Positions 24,312 through 36,600 of a stretch of DNA of 64,000 bases are shown in pieces. The position numbers were made by a program, and so were the translations under genes. The stretch's first letter is position 1, and each line of letters starts with the position of its first letter. Location of the stretch: positions 2,294,001 through 2,358,000 of the forward strand of contig NZ_CP061721.1 in the NCBI RefSeq assembly GCF_014764445.1, read 5' to 3'. A model generated the notes under the pieces. It saw only the letters and a list, made by a program, of their open reading frames with translations. It searched no databases and was not told the DNA's origin. Origin of the DNA: Pseudarthrobacter sp. BIM B-2242. GTDB taxonomy: Bacteria > Actinomycetota > Actinomycetes > Actinomycetales > Micrococcaceae.

Positions 24312-25739
24312 TCAGCGGGACATGCCGCTGGCGATGAGGATGACGCCGGAAATGAGGGCCACGATCCCGAAGGCCAGGACCAGGACCTGCATGAGCCTGA
24401 GCCGGTTGGCGCGGGCCAGCCCTGCCGTGGCCGCATCCAGCGGCTCCAGGCCATGGGCGGACCGGGCCGGGATGCGGGGCAGGTCCGCGAAGAGGTCGTC
24501 AGACTCCCCCGCCCGGGCGTCCGGGGCAGCGGGAATTATTCGCTTGGGCTCGGTGGCGGCACGGGCGGCTGCTTCGGCCCGGGCGATGACCCGGGAACGG
24601 CCTGCCGGAGCGCCAGGAGCAGCAGCCGACTGCCTGGACGCGGCGGACTGCCGGCGGTTTTTGGCACCCGGCCGGACTTTGGCTCCCGGCTGGGTCTGAA
24701 CCGGTACGTAGGACGTCGCCGGGGGCTTCATCACCGGCCTGTCGACGCCGGGTACCTGGACAAATTCAAGCGGCGTCACCATGGCGAGGTTGTCCGCGGT
24801 GGCCGGCCCTGACTGACCGGTTGCCGGCTGGCCTTTTGCTGACTGGCCTTTTGCCGGCTGCGCGCTTACAGGCTTTGCGCTTACAGGCCTGGCGCTTACG
24901 GGCTTCGGGCTTGCCGGCTGTGCGGTTACGGCCTGCTGCGGTGTGCCCTGGACGGCCGGGGCCTGCGATGCAGGTGGTGCGGCTTGCTCGGCCAGCTTCT
25001 GCTTGGCCATGGCCCGGCGGTTCAGGACGGCAGCCCGCTCGGCAAGGGCGATCTGTTCGGCCAGGATGTCCGGGTCCACGGCTTCGGGGTCGAGGGAGGC
25101 GATATGCTCCATCTTGGCCAGCTGGTTCTTGGCCTGCTCGGCAATGAGGGTGCGGGCCGCGAGTGCCTGCTCCACGCTCATGCCCTCCGGAATGCCCGGA
25201 CCCTTGCCGGATCCTGCGGGTGCCGGTTTGGCGATCGCCGGGGACCCGACGGGGCCGGAGGGACCGGTGGGACCGGTGGGACCGGCGGATCCAGGAAGCG
25301 GCTTGCCCATCGGGGCCGGAATCGGCTGGCCCGTAGAGGAAAGCGGCTGCCCCATCGGGGCAGGAACCGGCTTGCCCGTGGATGGCAACGGCTTGCCCAT
25401 CGGGGCCGGAATGATGGGGTTGGCCGACGTGACAGCCTGTTCTTTAAGCTGCTGGAGCCGCAACTGCCTGCGCGTGGGAGGGCCGCCGGCAGAAAGCTGC
25501 CCTTCCTTCTCCTCAAGTTCCTTAATGGTGCGCAGTGCGGCACGGTCGCGGGCACGGATCTGCGAGGACCGCTGGGCCTGGGACTGTTCCGGGACAGAGT
25601 CCACGGGGGCGTCGGCTGCTCGCCGTTGTTTTGAGGCAGGCGAAACCTGGCCCGGGCCCGTCGGGCCGGTAGCCGGCTTCTCATCTCTGGCCTGCCGCAA
25701 TTCGCGGCGGCTGCGGACGGGGGGCTGTTCCTGACTCAT
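24312..25739 (-). CDS. Proline/alanine-rich repeat protein with C-terminal membrane anchor
   Basis: 475 residues of low complexity ending in one hydrophobic helix (VLVLAFGIVALISGVILIA) and a three-residue tail, so probably tail-anchored with the bulk in the cytoplasm. It contains a 16-residue repeat of the type PAPMGKPLPSTGKPV (three to four copies, residues about 125-175), a short collagen-like GPTGPTGPSGP run, an A/E-rich helical stretch around residues 205-265 and KPVSAxP repeats near 290-320. The start is uncertain: the ATG at 25739 is 8 bases past the nadD stop, and an ATG at 25790 would add 17 residues. No function is known. It occupies the nadD-rsfS gap, where other bacteria have small or no genes. 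Confidence 0.75.
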   Translation of the reverse strand: MSQEQPPVRSRRELRQARDEKPATGPTGPGQVSPASKQRRAADAPVDSVPEQSQAQRSSQIRARDRAALRTIKELEEKEGQLSAGGPPTRRQLRLQQLKEQAVTSANPIIPAPMGKPLPSTGKPVPAPMGQPLSSTGQPIPAPMGKPLPGSAGPTGPTGPSGPVGSPAIAKPAPAGSGKGPGIPEGMSVEQALAARTLIAEQAKNQLAKMEHIASLDPEAVDPDILAEQIALAERAAVLNRRAMAKQKLAEQAAPPASQAPAVQGTPQQAVTAQPASPKPVSARPVSAKPVSAQPAKGQSAKGQPATGQSGPATADNLAMVTPLEFVQVPGVDRPVMKPPATSYVPVQTQPGAKVRPGAKNRRQSAASRQSAAAPGAPAGRSRVIARAEAAARAATEPKRIIPAAPDARAGESDDLFADLPRIPARSAHGLEPLDAATAGLARANRLRLMQVLVLAFGIVALISGVILIASGMSR

Positions 25740-25746
25740 TGAGAAC

Positions 25747-26364
25747 TCATTCAGTACTGGCTGGCTCGTCTGTTTCGGTTGTTCGGACATCTTTGGGCTG
25801 TGTTCCCTCGGCGTACAGTCCGTATTTGGCGATGTACTGCACCACACCGTCCGGCACGAGGTACCAGACGGGGTTGTTCCCGGCGACCCGCGCACGGCAG
25901 TCGGTAGAGGAAATGGCCATGGCAGGCACCTCCAGAAGGCTGACGTCTTCCCGGCCCATGCCATCGAGAACGTGCCCGGGACGGGTCACACCGACAAAAT
26001 GCGCCAGCGACCACAACTCGTCGATGTCTTTCCAGGACAGGATCTGCGCCAGGGCATCGGCACCGGTGATAAAGAACAGGTCGGCATCCGGACGCTGGGT
26101 CCGGAGGTCGCGCAAGGTATCAATGGTATACGTGGGACCCGGCCGGTCAATATCCACCCGGCTCACGGTGAAGCGCGGGTTTGATGCCGTGGCGATCACT
26201 GTCATCAGATAGCGATGCTCGGGCTCGCTGACGTGCTTGTGCGTTTTTTGCCACGGCTGCCCGGTAGGGACAAACACCACTTCATCCAGGCCGAACTTGT
26301 CAGCCACTTCGCTTGCTGCCACGAGGTGGCCGTGGTGGATGGGATCGAACGTCCCACCCATCAC
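25747..26364 (-). CDS. nadD: Nicotinate-nucleotide adenylyltransferase
   Basis: 205-residue NadD that adenylates nicotinate mononucleotide in NAD synthesis. The nucleotidyltransferase motif [12 protein letters not shown] lies at the extreme N-terminus and the second signature ISSTDCRAR near residue 170. The GTG at 26364 gives MMGGTFD, which is short by a few residues compared with many homologues that read [10 protein letters not shown]; no upstream start codon is in frame. It precedes the repeat protein and rsfS. Confidence 0.95.
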   Translation of the reverse strand: MMGGTFDPIHHGHLVAASEVADKFGLDEVVFVPTGQPWQKTHKHVSEPEHRYLMTVIATASNPRFTVSRVDIDRPGPTYTIDTLRDLRTQRPDADLFFITGADALAQILSWKDIDELWSLAHFVGVTRPGHVLDGMGREDVSLLEVPAMAISSTDCRARVAGNNPVWYLVPDGVVQYIAKYGLYAEGTQPKDVRTTETDEPASTE

Positions 26365-26413
26365 GCCCAGCCGCAGCCGCCTTTGCGCACCGCGGTTCAG
26401 AACACGGGAAATG

Positions 26414-26647
26414 TTAGTGGCCCTGGCCGTGATCGTGCTTGTTGGGGTGCTGGCGGTGCGGATCGGCGTGTTCTTCCGTGGCCGTGTGCCGGTTGCCCAG
26501 GTTGGAGTAGGACAGCGTGACGAACATCATGGCCAGCAGGATGGCAAACATGACGATCCCGAAAACCCACGGATCGGCCCAGAGCGGGGCAAGTTCGTGT
26601 TCTTCGCCTTCTGCGGCAACGGTCATGGCGATCTGCTGGAGCAGCAT
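26414..26647 (-). CDS. Small membrane protein with histidine-rich tail
   Basis: 77 residues with one helix ([21 protein letters not shown], about residues 27-47) and a cytoplasmic or external tail rich in histidine ([20 protein letters not shown]), which might bind metal. AGGGGAG precedes the ATG. It lies between proA and nadD in the same direction. I cannot assign it to a family. Confidence 0.7.
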   Translation of the reverse strand: MLLQQIAMTVAAEGEEHELAPLWADPWVFGIVMFAILLAMMFVTLSYSNLGNRHTATEEHADPHRQHPNKHDHGQGH

Positions 26648-26722
26648 TTTCTCCCCTAGGGTTCAAGGATGTGGCAGCGGATCTTCCCGCCGTTCCGGAC
26701 TTCTGTCTATGTTACCGCGTTG

Positions 26723-28099
26723 CTACCCGCGGACTTGGCCCTCGCCCTGCACGATCCACTTTGTGGTGGTGAGCTCGGTCAGGCCCATCGGGCCGCGGGC
26801 GTGCAGTTTCTGCGTGGAGATGCCCACTTCGGCACCGAGTCCCAGCTCTCCGCCGTCGGTAAAGCGTGTGGAGGCGTTGACGATCACGGCAGCCGAATCC
26901 ACCTCGGCGATGAACCGCTCCGCGTTGGCTAGGTCATTGGTGAGGATGGCTTCGGTGTGGCCGGTGGACCACGTGCGGATGTGCCTGACGGCGTCATCCA
27001 GGCTGTCCACCATAGCCACAGCCAGGTCGAGGTCCATGTACTCCGTTGCCCAGTCCTCGTCCGAGGCTGGAGTGGATTCGATGGAGGAAGGCAGTGCGGC
27101 GCGGATCCGCTCGTCGGCGTGCAGCGTGACACCGGCGCCACGAAGCGCGGCGGCAACGGCTGGCAGGACGGTGGACCGGGAGTGGACCAGGAGCGTCTCT
27201 ACGGTGTTGCAGACGCTTGGCCGCTGGGTCTTGGCGTTCAGGAGGATCTCCACCGCCATGTCCTCGGAAGCGGATTCGTCAATGAAGATATGCACGTTGC
27301 CTTCACCGGTTTCGATAACCGGCACGGCCGCGTTCAACACTACGGACTGGATCAGGTCCCGGCCGCCCCGGGGAATCAGGACATCCACCCGCCCGCGTGC
27401 CCGCATCAGGGCGTTGGCACCTTCACGGCCGTACTGGTCCACCGTCTGCACGGCATCGGCGGGCAGGCCCACGCTGTCCAGGGCGTCCCGGAGAACCTGG
27501 ACCAGGGCCTCGTTCGTGGCTGCCGCGGCGGTACCGCCGCGGAGGATAACGGCGTTTCCGCTCTTCAGTGCGAGGCCGGCAATATCTACTGTGACGTTGG
27601 GGCGGGCCTCGTAGATGGCGGCCACCACACCCATGGGCACGTTGACCTGGCGCAGGCGCAGGCCGTTGGGCAGGGTCTGGCCGCGGACCACGTTACCCAC
27701 GGGGTCCGGCAGGTTGGCGAGGTTCTCCAGGGCATCCACGAGTCCGGTAATCCGGGCGTCAGTCAGTGTAAGGCGGTCCAGCATGGCCGCGGACGTGCCG
27801 TTGGCCTTGCCGGCCGCTACGTCCTTGGCGTTAGCTGCGAGGATGCGGCGCTTTTGTTCCAGCAGGGCGGCCCCGATGGCACGCAGGCCACGGTCCTTCC
27901 ACGCCCGGTTTGCCCGCGACATACGCCGGGCGGCGTGCCTGGAGCGGTCCGCGATGGCATGGACAGCGGCCTCCACATCCTGCGGCGACTGCGGCACTGC
28001 CGTCTCCGGCGAGGTCAGCTCCGGCTCCATGGTGGCAGCGGAAACTGCGGTGTTGTCGCCGGAAGTCGCAGCAGTGGTGTGGGTCAGTGCCTCAGTCAT
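26723..28099 (-). CDS. proA: Glutamate-5-semialdehyde dehydrogenase (gamma-glutamyl phosphate reductase)
   Basis: 458-residue ProA, the second step of proline synthesis. The catalytic cysteine is in RPSVCNTVETLLVH and the NADPH-binding region reads EARPNVTVDIAGLALKSGNA. It has an N-terminal extension of about 35 residues compared with E. coli ProA. It lies 26 bp after proB. A TAAACT hexamer 6 bases before the ATG suggests an additional leaderless transcript besides read-through from proB. Confidence 0.97.
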   Translation of the reverse strand: MTEALTHTTAATSGDNTAVSAATMEPELTSPETAVPQSPQDVEAAVHAIADRSRHAARRMSRANRAWKDRGLRAIGAALLEQKRRILAANAKDVAAGKANGTSAAMLDRLTLTDARITGLVDALENLANLPDPVGNVVRGQTLPNGLRLRQVNVPMGVVAAIYEARPNVTVDIAGLALKSGNAVILRGGTAAAATNEALVQVLRDALDSVGLPADAVQTVDQYGREGANALMRARGRVDVLIPRGGRDLIQSVVLNAAVPVIETGEGNVHIFIDESASEDMAVEILLNAKTQRPSVCNTVETLLVHSRSTVLPAVAAALRGAGVTLHADERIRAALPSSIESTPASDEDWATEYMDLDLAVAMVDSLDDAVRHIRTWSTGHTEAILTNDLANAERFIAEVDSAAVIVNASTRFTDGGELGLGAEVGISTQKLHARGPMGLTELTTTKWIVQGEGQVRG

Positions 28100-28105
28100 G
28101 ATCCA

Positions 28106-28111
28106 AGTTTA
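28106..28111 (-). promoter_or_regulatory. -10 element of proA (leaderless pattern)
   Basis: TAAACT on the minus strand, 6 bases before the proA ATG at 28099. Confidence 0.4.
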
Positions 28112-28125
28112 GGCGAGTTGCGGGC

Positions 28126-30958
<2,833 letters not shown>

Positions 30959-30971
30959 TCAGAACTATGAG

Positions 30972-31235
30972 TTACTCTGCAGCTGCAGCAGCAACGATGT
31001 TGACGACGCGGCGACCGCGGCGGGTGCCGAACTCGACAGCTCCCGGGGTCAGTGCGAACAGGGTGTCGTCTCCGCCACGGCCAACGCCGGCGCCCGGGTG
31101 GAAGTGGGTGCCGCGCTGGCGGACGATGATCTCGCCAGCGGAAACTACCTGGCCGCCGAAGCGCTTGACGCCGAGGTACTGGGCGTTGGAGTCACGACCG
31201 TTGCGAGTGGAACTCGCGCCTTTTTTATGTGCCAT
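30972..31235 (-). CDS. rpmA: 50S ribosomal protein L27
   Basis: 87-residue L27. It begins [19 protein letters not shown], the mature-type N-terminus that reaches the peptidyl-transferase centre, without the cleavable extension of Firmicutes. It lies 59 bp after rplU and before obgE, the universal order. Confidence 0.99.
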   Translation of the reverse strand: MAHKKGASSTRNGRDSNAQYLGVKRFGGQVVSAGEIIVRQRGTHFHPGAGVGRGGDDTLFALTPGAVEFGTRRGRRVVNIVAAAAAE

Positions 31236-31294
31236 TTGAAATGCCTGCCTCTAAATTCTGGGGAATCTGCTGAAAACCTGAACAGTAACGAAGG

Positions 31295-31615
31295 TTACTT
31301 GATACCAGTGATCTTGACCTTGGTCAGTTCCTGACGGTGACCCTGGCGCTTCTTGTAACCGGTCTTGTTCTTGAACTTCTGGATGACGATCTTCGGACCA
31401 CGGAGGTCATCGAGGATCTCAGCCGTAACAGTTACCTTGGCCAGGTCCGCAGCGGCGGAGGTGACCTTGTCACCGTCTACCAGGAGCAGTGCGGGCAGCT
31501 GAATGGTGCTGCCGGCTCCACCGGGGACGCGGTTCATGGTAACGAAGTCTCCAACGGAAACCTTCTCTTGCCGGCCGCCTGCGCGGACAATCGCGTACAC
31601 CACTTGGGAACTCAC
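31295..31615 (-). CDS. rplU: 50S ribosomal protein L21
   Basis: 106-residue L21 with [19 protein letters not shown] at the N-terminus and [15 protein letters not shown], the rRNA-binding segment, near the C-terminus. The GTG at 31615 follows GAGAGA. Its leader is about 115 nt and structured (see separate entry). Confidence 0.98.
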   Translation of the reverse strand: MSSQVVYAIVRAGGRQEKVSVGDFVTMNRVPGGAGSTIQLPALLLVDGDKVTSAAADLAKVTVTAEILDDLRGPKIVIQKFKNKTGYKKRQGHRQELTKVKITGIK

Positions 31616-31730
31616 TTCTCTCGACGTTTATTACTAGATTTGCGTGCGGAACCTGGGCCAATGTTTGACTGGGTTCCCGCTGTGCCTCAACGCCGTGGGG
31701 TCGTAACCCAAGTGTTGGCGTAAGCACCGA
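31616..31730 (-). promoter_or_regulatory. Structured leader of rplU-rpmA
   Basis: Predicted 5' untranslated RNA with a GGGT-TACG-ACCC tetraloop hairpin nested in CGCC/GGCG, and a second GGAACC/GGTTCC stem (31672-31677 with 31648-31653). Ribosomal-protein leaders often bind their own product; that role is inferred only. Confidence 0.35.
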
Positions 31731-31736
31731 AGATCT

Positions 31737-31766
31737 AGAATACGCTAATTTCGCCTTCGGCCGCAA
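31737..31766 (-). promoter_or_regulatory. Promoter of rplU-rpmA
   Basis: TTGCGG (31761-31766), 18-base spacer, TATTCT (31737-31742) on the minus strand. Confidence 0.5.
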
Positions 31767-31875
31767 ATGAGGCTGGTTACGGCCGTTTGACTGTGATAGG
31801 TCCCACTAATGGGAACAACACTGACAATCCGAAACCGTGCCCGACTATCGTACCGGCTGCGTGGCCCTTCGGCGT

Positions 31876-33480
31876 TCAGGCATGCAGCCGCGGCGCGTCG
31901 AAGAACTCCACTTCGAACCGGCTTGAGTGCTTGAAGGCCTGAACCATGGCAGCCCGCTCGTCCCCGGAGGCCTTTCGTCCGGCGTCGTCAACCAAGGCGA
32001 TCGCGTCCCGCGTGGCCTGCGCGAAATCCTCGTCCGCGTACGTCCGCAGCCATTCGGCATAAGGGTGCTCCGCCGGAGCGCCTGCCGCAAGGAACCGGGC
32101 GTGGAGTGCCTTGCCCGCCTCGGCGTACAGCCAGAAACACGGCAGCAGGGCCGCCACCGCAACTCCGTAGCTGCCGGAGGCTGGGGCGGCCAGCAGATGG
32201 TCCACATAGGACTTGGTGACCGGGCCCAGGACGTGCTCCACGGTGCGGGTGCTGAGCCAGTTGCGGTGCAGTTCGGATTCGACGTCAAGGCATTGCTGGG
32301 CAGACCTGGCCCAGAACAGCTGCGCGGCTTCTGTCGGCGCCAGCGCGCTGGCGCGGGCAAGAACCCGTGAATAGCCGTTGAGGTAGATGGCATCCTGGGC
32401 GAGGTAGTAGGCGAACTGTTCCTCTGCCAGCGAGCCGGCCGTCAGGTCGCGGATGAATTCCAGCCCGTAGATAGCCTCCAGGTAAGGGGCCGCCGTCCGC
32501 TGCAGGAGTGCAGCGAATTCCCCGGCAGCGGGAGGCTGCTGTACATGGTGGAAGTGGTGGACCGGGCCGTTGCCGCCGCCGACCCCCAGTTGGCCGGATG
32601 CCCGCAGCGCGCCGGCAAGCCACGGCTTCACCAGCAGCAGGGACGCCTCCCAATCCCCCAGCCGGGCCTGTGCAGTTGCCATGGCCGAGGACAGCGAGCA
32701 GCCCGTGCCATGACTGTTGCGCGTGGCGATCCTGTCTCCCGTCACTTCCACAACCGGCCGGGAAAGCAGTCCCCCGGCATTGACCAGGGCATCAGGGCAC
32801 GTGTCGCCGTCGAGATGGCCTCCCTTAACCAGGACCGTGGCGCCGGTAGCCGCGGCCAACCGTTTTCCCTGCTCCAGCGCCTCCGCCCAGTCCCGGGCCT
32901 GGGGCTCCCCTGCCAGGATGGCGAGCTCCGCAAGGTTTGGTGTAATCAGGTCCGCAAGCGGCAGCAGGGCCCGCATGGCCGTCTCGGCCGGCTCCTGCAG
33001 CAGCCGGTCTCCACTGGTTGCCACCATCACCGGATCGAGGACCACGACGGCGGGACGTACCTTTTCCAGCCAGCTGCGGACCGCATCGATCACCTCCGCG
33101 TTGCCCAGCATGCCGATCTTGACTGCATCGATGGTGATGTCGTCGCTGATGGCGTCAAGCTGCTGGCGCAGGAACGCAGCGGGGGGAACGTGGACTGCCT
33201 GGACGCCGAGTGTGTTTTGAACCGTCAAAGCGGTGATGGCTGCCATGCCGTATCCGCCCATGGCGGCAATGCTTTTGAGGTCAGCCTGGATCCCGGCTCC
33301 CCCGGACGGATCCGAGCCGGCAATGGACAACACCCGCGGGGTATCAGTCAGAACATCCGCTGCGGCCGATGGCGCAAAGGCGGTGCCGGCGGCCGGGGCT
33401 GCTGGTCCCGGGGCTGTCAGTGGCGGCAGGGCCGCTGGAAGATCGGGGGTTGCGGGAGGAAGGACATAAGTCGAAGCCAA
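31876..33480 (-). CDS. thiD: Bifunctional HMP/HMP-P kinase and thiaminase II (ThiD-TenA fusion)
   Basis: 534-residue fusion for thiamine synthesis and salvage. After a 45-residue proline/alanine-rich lead, the ThiD kinase (residues about 48-305: VLSIAGSDPSGGAGIQADLK, DPVMVATSGDRLL, SHGTGCSLSSA) phosphorylates hydroxymethylpyrimidine. The TenA domain (about 325-530) has the catalytic cysteine in ALLPCFWLYAE and salvages pyrimidine from degraded thiamine. The start is a TTG: AAGGGA at the 3' edge of the TPP riboswitch lies 7 bases upstream, so ligand binding can hide the ribosome site. It is inserted between rne and rplU. Confidence 0.95.
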   Translation of the reverse strand: MASTYVLPPATPDLPAALPPLTAPGPAAPAAGTAFAPSAAADVLTDTPRVLSIAGSDPSGGAGIQADLKSIAAMGGYGMAAITALTVQNTLGVQAVHVPPAAFLRQQLDAISDDITIDAVKIGMLGNAEVIDAVRSWLEKVRPAVVVLDPVMVATSGDRLLQEPAETAMRALLPLADLITPNLAELAILAGEPQARDWAEALEQGKRLAAATGATVLVKGGHLDGDTCPDALVNAGGLLSRPVVEVTGDRIATRNSHGTGCSLSSAMATAQARLGDWEASLLLVKPWLAGALRASGQLGVGGGNGPVHHFHHVQQPPAAGEFAALLQRTAAPYLEAIYGLEFIRDLTAGSLAEEQFAYYLAQDAIYLNGYSRVLARASALAPTEAAQLFWARSAQQCLDVESELHRNWLSTRTVEHVLGPVTKSYVDHLLAAPASGSYGVAVAALLPCFWLYAEAGKALHARFLAAGAPAEHPYAEWLRTYADEDFAQATRDAIALVDDAGRKASGDERAAMVQAFKHSSRFEVEFFDAPRLHA

Positions 33481-33486
33481 GGAGAC

Positions 33487-33562
33487 ATCCCTTCGCCGGT
33501 GCTAACCGGACAGGTTCTACGGGTCTGGATCTCAGCCGGCTTTCTGCCGGCACCCCGTGTCA
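33487..33562 (-). promoter_or_regulatory. TPP riboswitch (THI element)
   Basis: Minus-strand core matches the THI box: GGGGTGCC, GGCTGAGATC, ACCCGTAGAACCTG, then CCGGTTAGCACCGGCGAAGGGA. The last segment contains the AAGGGA that also serves as ribosome site for the thiD-tenA TTG start, so control is probably at translation initiation. Confidence 0.95.
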
Positions 33563-33618
33563 GTCACCCAGCCTAGCCTTTCTTTGGTGCCGCTGCCCGA
33601 AGATGAAGCCGGGACGCA

Positions 33619-33662
33619 GAATGCCCGGACGCGCCCCCAATGAAGGGCGTGTCCGGGCATTC
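33619..33662 (-). terminator. Terminator downstream of rne
   Basis: Eighteen-base arms with one wobble around an 8-base loop, 21 bases past the rne stop. It separates rne from the riboswitch-controlled thiD-tenA. Confidence 0.75.
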
Positions 33663-33683
33663 CGGCCTATGTCCGGCGAAGGA

Positions 33684-36600
33684 TCAGAGTTCTGAGGCAG
33701 GAACCCCTACACCCAGGATGATCGGCGCGCTGGTTTCGACCGGTTTGGCACTTGCGGGAGCCTTGGCGGGCTCCGGCGCCTTGGCCGCGTGCGTGTGCCC
33801 GGCCGCGGCTGCAGGGACAGCTTCGTGATGCTCCACCGTGGTGGCATTGGCTGCGCCCTGGGCCCGGCTGGCACTGCGGTTCCGCCGCGGCCGTCGGGTG
33901 GCGGGCTGCTGGGTGTGATCCGAGTAGTCCCGTTCAACAACGGCGGGAACCTGGCGGGCAGGGGCTGCAGCGGGCGCGCTGACGGCCTGCCGGCTCACTT
34001 CCGGCTCTGCCTGCCTGACCTCGGCGGGCTGGCTTGCCTCCTGACCGCTTTCGGTTTCAGGGGCCGGACCGCCGAGCCTGGCGAAGGCCTCCGCCAGGCG
34101 GTCAAGGGTCAGGGCAGGGGCTTGCGGCTGGTCCTCGTGGTGCTCGACAAACGGCAGCACTACCTGTTCACCGCCGAAAGTCAGCACGGCGGCCGGGCGG
34201 CCGGTAATTTCGCCTTCCGACCGTTCCGGCGCAGGGGCGGGGGCCTCCGTGCCGGCGGCCCGGGCCGCCGCAGCAGCCTGGGCTACTTCGTCGTCATGCA
34301 GGTGGGCCGCGTGTGCTGCGGCAGCAATATTGGCCAGAGCTGCCCGCGTGGCCTCCGCCTTGGCGTGGCGCTCGGCGTCGCTGGGGTCCGGGTGGACCGT
34401 GTGGATCTGCACCGGAGCTGCCGGTGCCACCTCCAGGGGCTGGCCGCCACGGCCGCGGCGGCGCTTCCGGTCGGTCCGGCCGCCCTGCTGTGCGTCCGGA
34501 CGCTGGGTGTCGCTGCGCTGGCTGTCCATCCGCTGGGTGTCCGGGCGGCTGTCCGTGCGCTGCACGTGGTGCTCGGCGGCGACAGTGTTGGCGCGACGGT
34601 GCTCCACAGGATCGTCGTGGGTGACGATTCCGCGGCCGGCGCAGGTTTCGCACTGCTCGCCGAAGACTTCCAGGAGCCCTGTGCCCATGCGCTTGCGTGT
34701 CATCTGCACCAGTCCCAGGGAGGTCACTTCGGCCACCTGGTGCTTAGTGCGGTCACGGCCCAGGCATTCCACCATGCGGCGGAGCACCAGGTCGCGGTTG
34801 GACTCAAGGACCATGTCGATGAAGTCGATGACAATGATGCCGCCGATGTCCCGGAGGCGGAGCTGCCGGACTACTTCTTCGGCCGCTTCGAGGTTGTTCT
34901 TGGTGACGGTTTCCTCGAGGTTTCCGCCGCTGCCGGTGAACTTGCCGGTGTTGACGTCCACCACGGTCATGGCTTCGGTCCGGTCAATGACCAGCGACCC
35001 GCCGGAGGGCAGGAAGACCTTGCGTTCCAGGGCCTTGTGGATCTGCTCGTCGATCCGCCAGGCGGCGAAAATGTCCTGGTCCTTGGTCCACTTCTCCAGC
35101 CGGCCCACCAGGTCCGGGGCAACGTACGTGACATAGGCCTCGATGGTGTCCCAGGCCTCTTCACCGGAGACGATGAGCTTGGAAAAGTCCTCGTTGAAGA
35201 CGTCGCGGACCACCTTGATGGTGAGGTCCGGTTCGCCGTAGAGCAGTTCCGGCGCCAGCACTTTGGTGGATGTGGACTGGCTTTCGATGCCCTCCCACTG
35301 CGCCCGCAGCCGGTTGATGTCGTGGGTGAGTTCCTCTTCGGAGGCACCCTCGGCAGCGGTGCGGACAATCACACCGGCATGCTCGGGCAGGCGGTCCTTG
35401 AGGATGCGCTTGAGGCGGTTGCGTTCGACGTCGGGCAGCTTGCGGGAGATCCCCGTCATGGAGCCGCCGGGAACGTAGACGAGGTAACGGCCCGGGAGGG
35501 AGATCTGGCTGGTCAGGCGTGCGCCCTTGTGGCCGACCGGGTCCTTGGTGACCTGCACCAGGACGGTGTCGCCTGATTTCAGCGCGTTCTCGATCCGGCG
35601 CTGTTTGCCTTCGAGGTTGACCGATTCCCAGTTGACTTCACCGGCGTACAGCACGGCGTTGCGGCCGCGTCCGATGTCAACGAACGCCGCTTCCATGGAG
35701 GGCAGGACGTTCTGCACCTTGCCAAGGTAGACGTTGCCGATCAGGGAGTCCTGCTGCGTCTTGGAAACAAAGTGCTCGGCCAGGACGCCGTCTTCGAGGA
35801 CGCCGATCTGGATTCTGTCGTCGCGCTGGCGGACGATCATCTGCCGGTCCACTGATTCCCGGCGCGCCAGGAACTCCGCTTCGGTGATGACGGTGCGGCG
35901 GCGGCCCGTGTCGCGGGATTCGCGGCGGCGCTGCTTCTTCGCTTCGAGCCGGGTGGAACCCTTGACGCTGGTCACGCGGTTGTTGACGGGCGCCTCGGTC
36001 ACGGCGCGCGGCGCGCGGACCCGGGTCACGGTGTTGGGCGGATCGTCGCCCTCTCCACCGGTCAGTTCAAGATCCTGGTCGCCACGGCGGCGACGGCGGC
36101 GACGGCGGGACGTCACTCCTTCGTCACCCTGGCCGATGGACTCTTCCTCGTCTTCAGCGCCACCGTCCTGGTCGCCGTCGGAACCCTCGGCGTCGGCGTC
36201 AGCTTCGTTGTCTCCGGTGCGCGTGCGCCCGCGGCGGCCGCGGCTGCGGCGCCTGCGGCGGCTGTTGGCGTCGTCCGCTTCGCCTTCTTCGGCGTCGTCC
36301 TCTTCCGGCTCTTCCGCAGCCGCGGCGGGAGCAGGACGGACAACAGTGGTCAGGTCGGGGGCCTGGAAGAGGACGGACGTGGCCGAACCCGGCTCCAGGA
36401 ACAGCGAACCGAAGGGGCTGGCAGGCGCGGCGGCAGGCTCTTCCGCCGGAGCGGCGGCCGGGGCCGGAGTTTGTGCGGCCGCCGGGGCCGCTGCTTCAGG
36501 AGGTGCTGCGGCGGCGGCGGCTTCGGGCGCCGCCTTGGCCTGCGGGGCAACGGCGGCAGGGGCCGCTTCTTCCGCCGGCACGGCGGCGACATCCAGCGCC

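Noticed and set aside
33789..35576. 595-codon plus-strand ORF opposite rne
   Set aside because: Antisense to the RNase E catalytic core, composition dominated by R, G and V, no motif.
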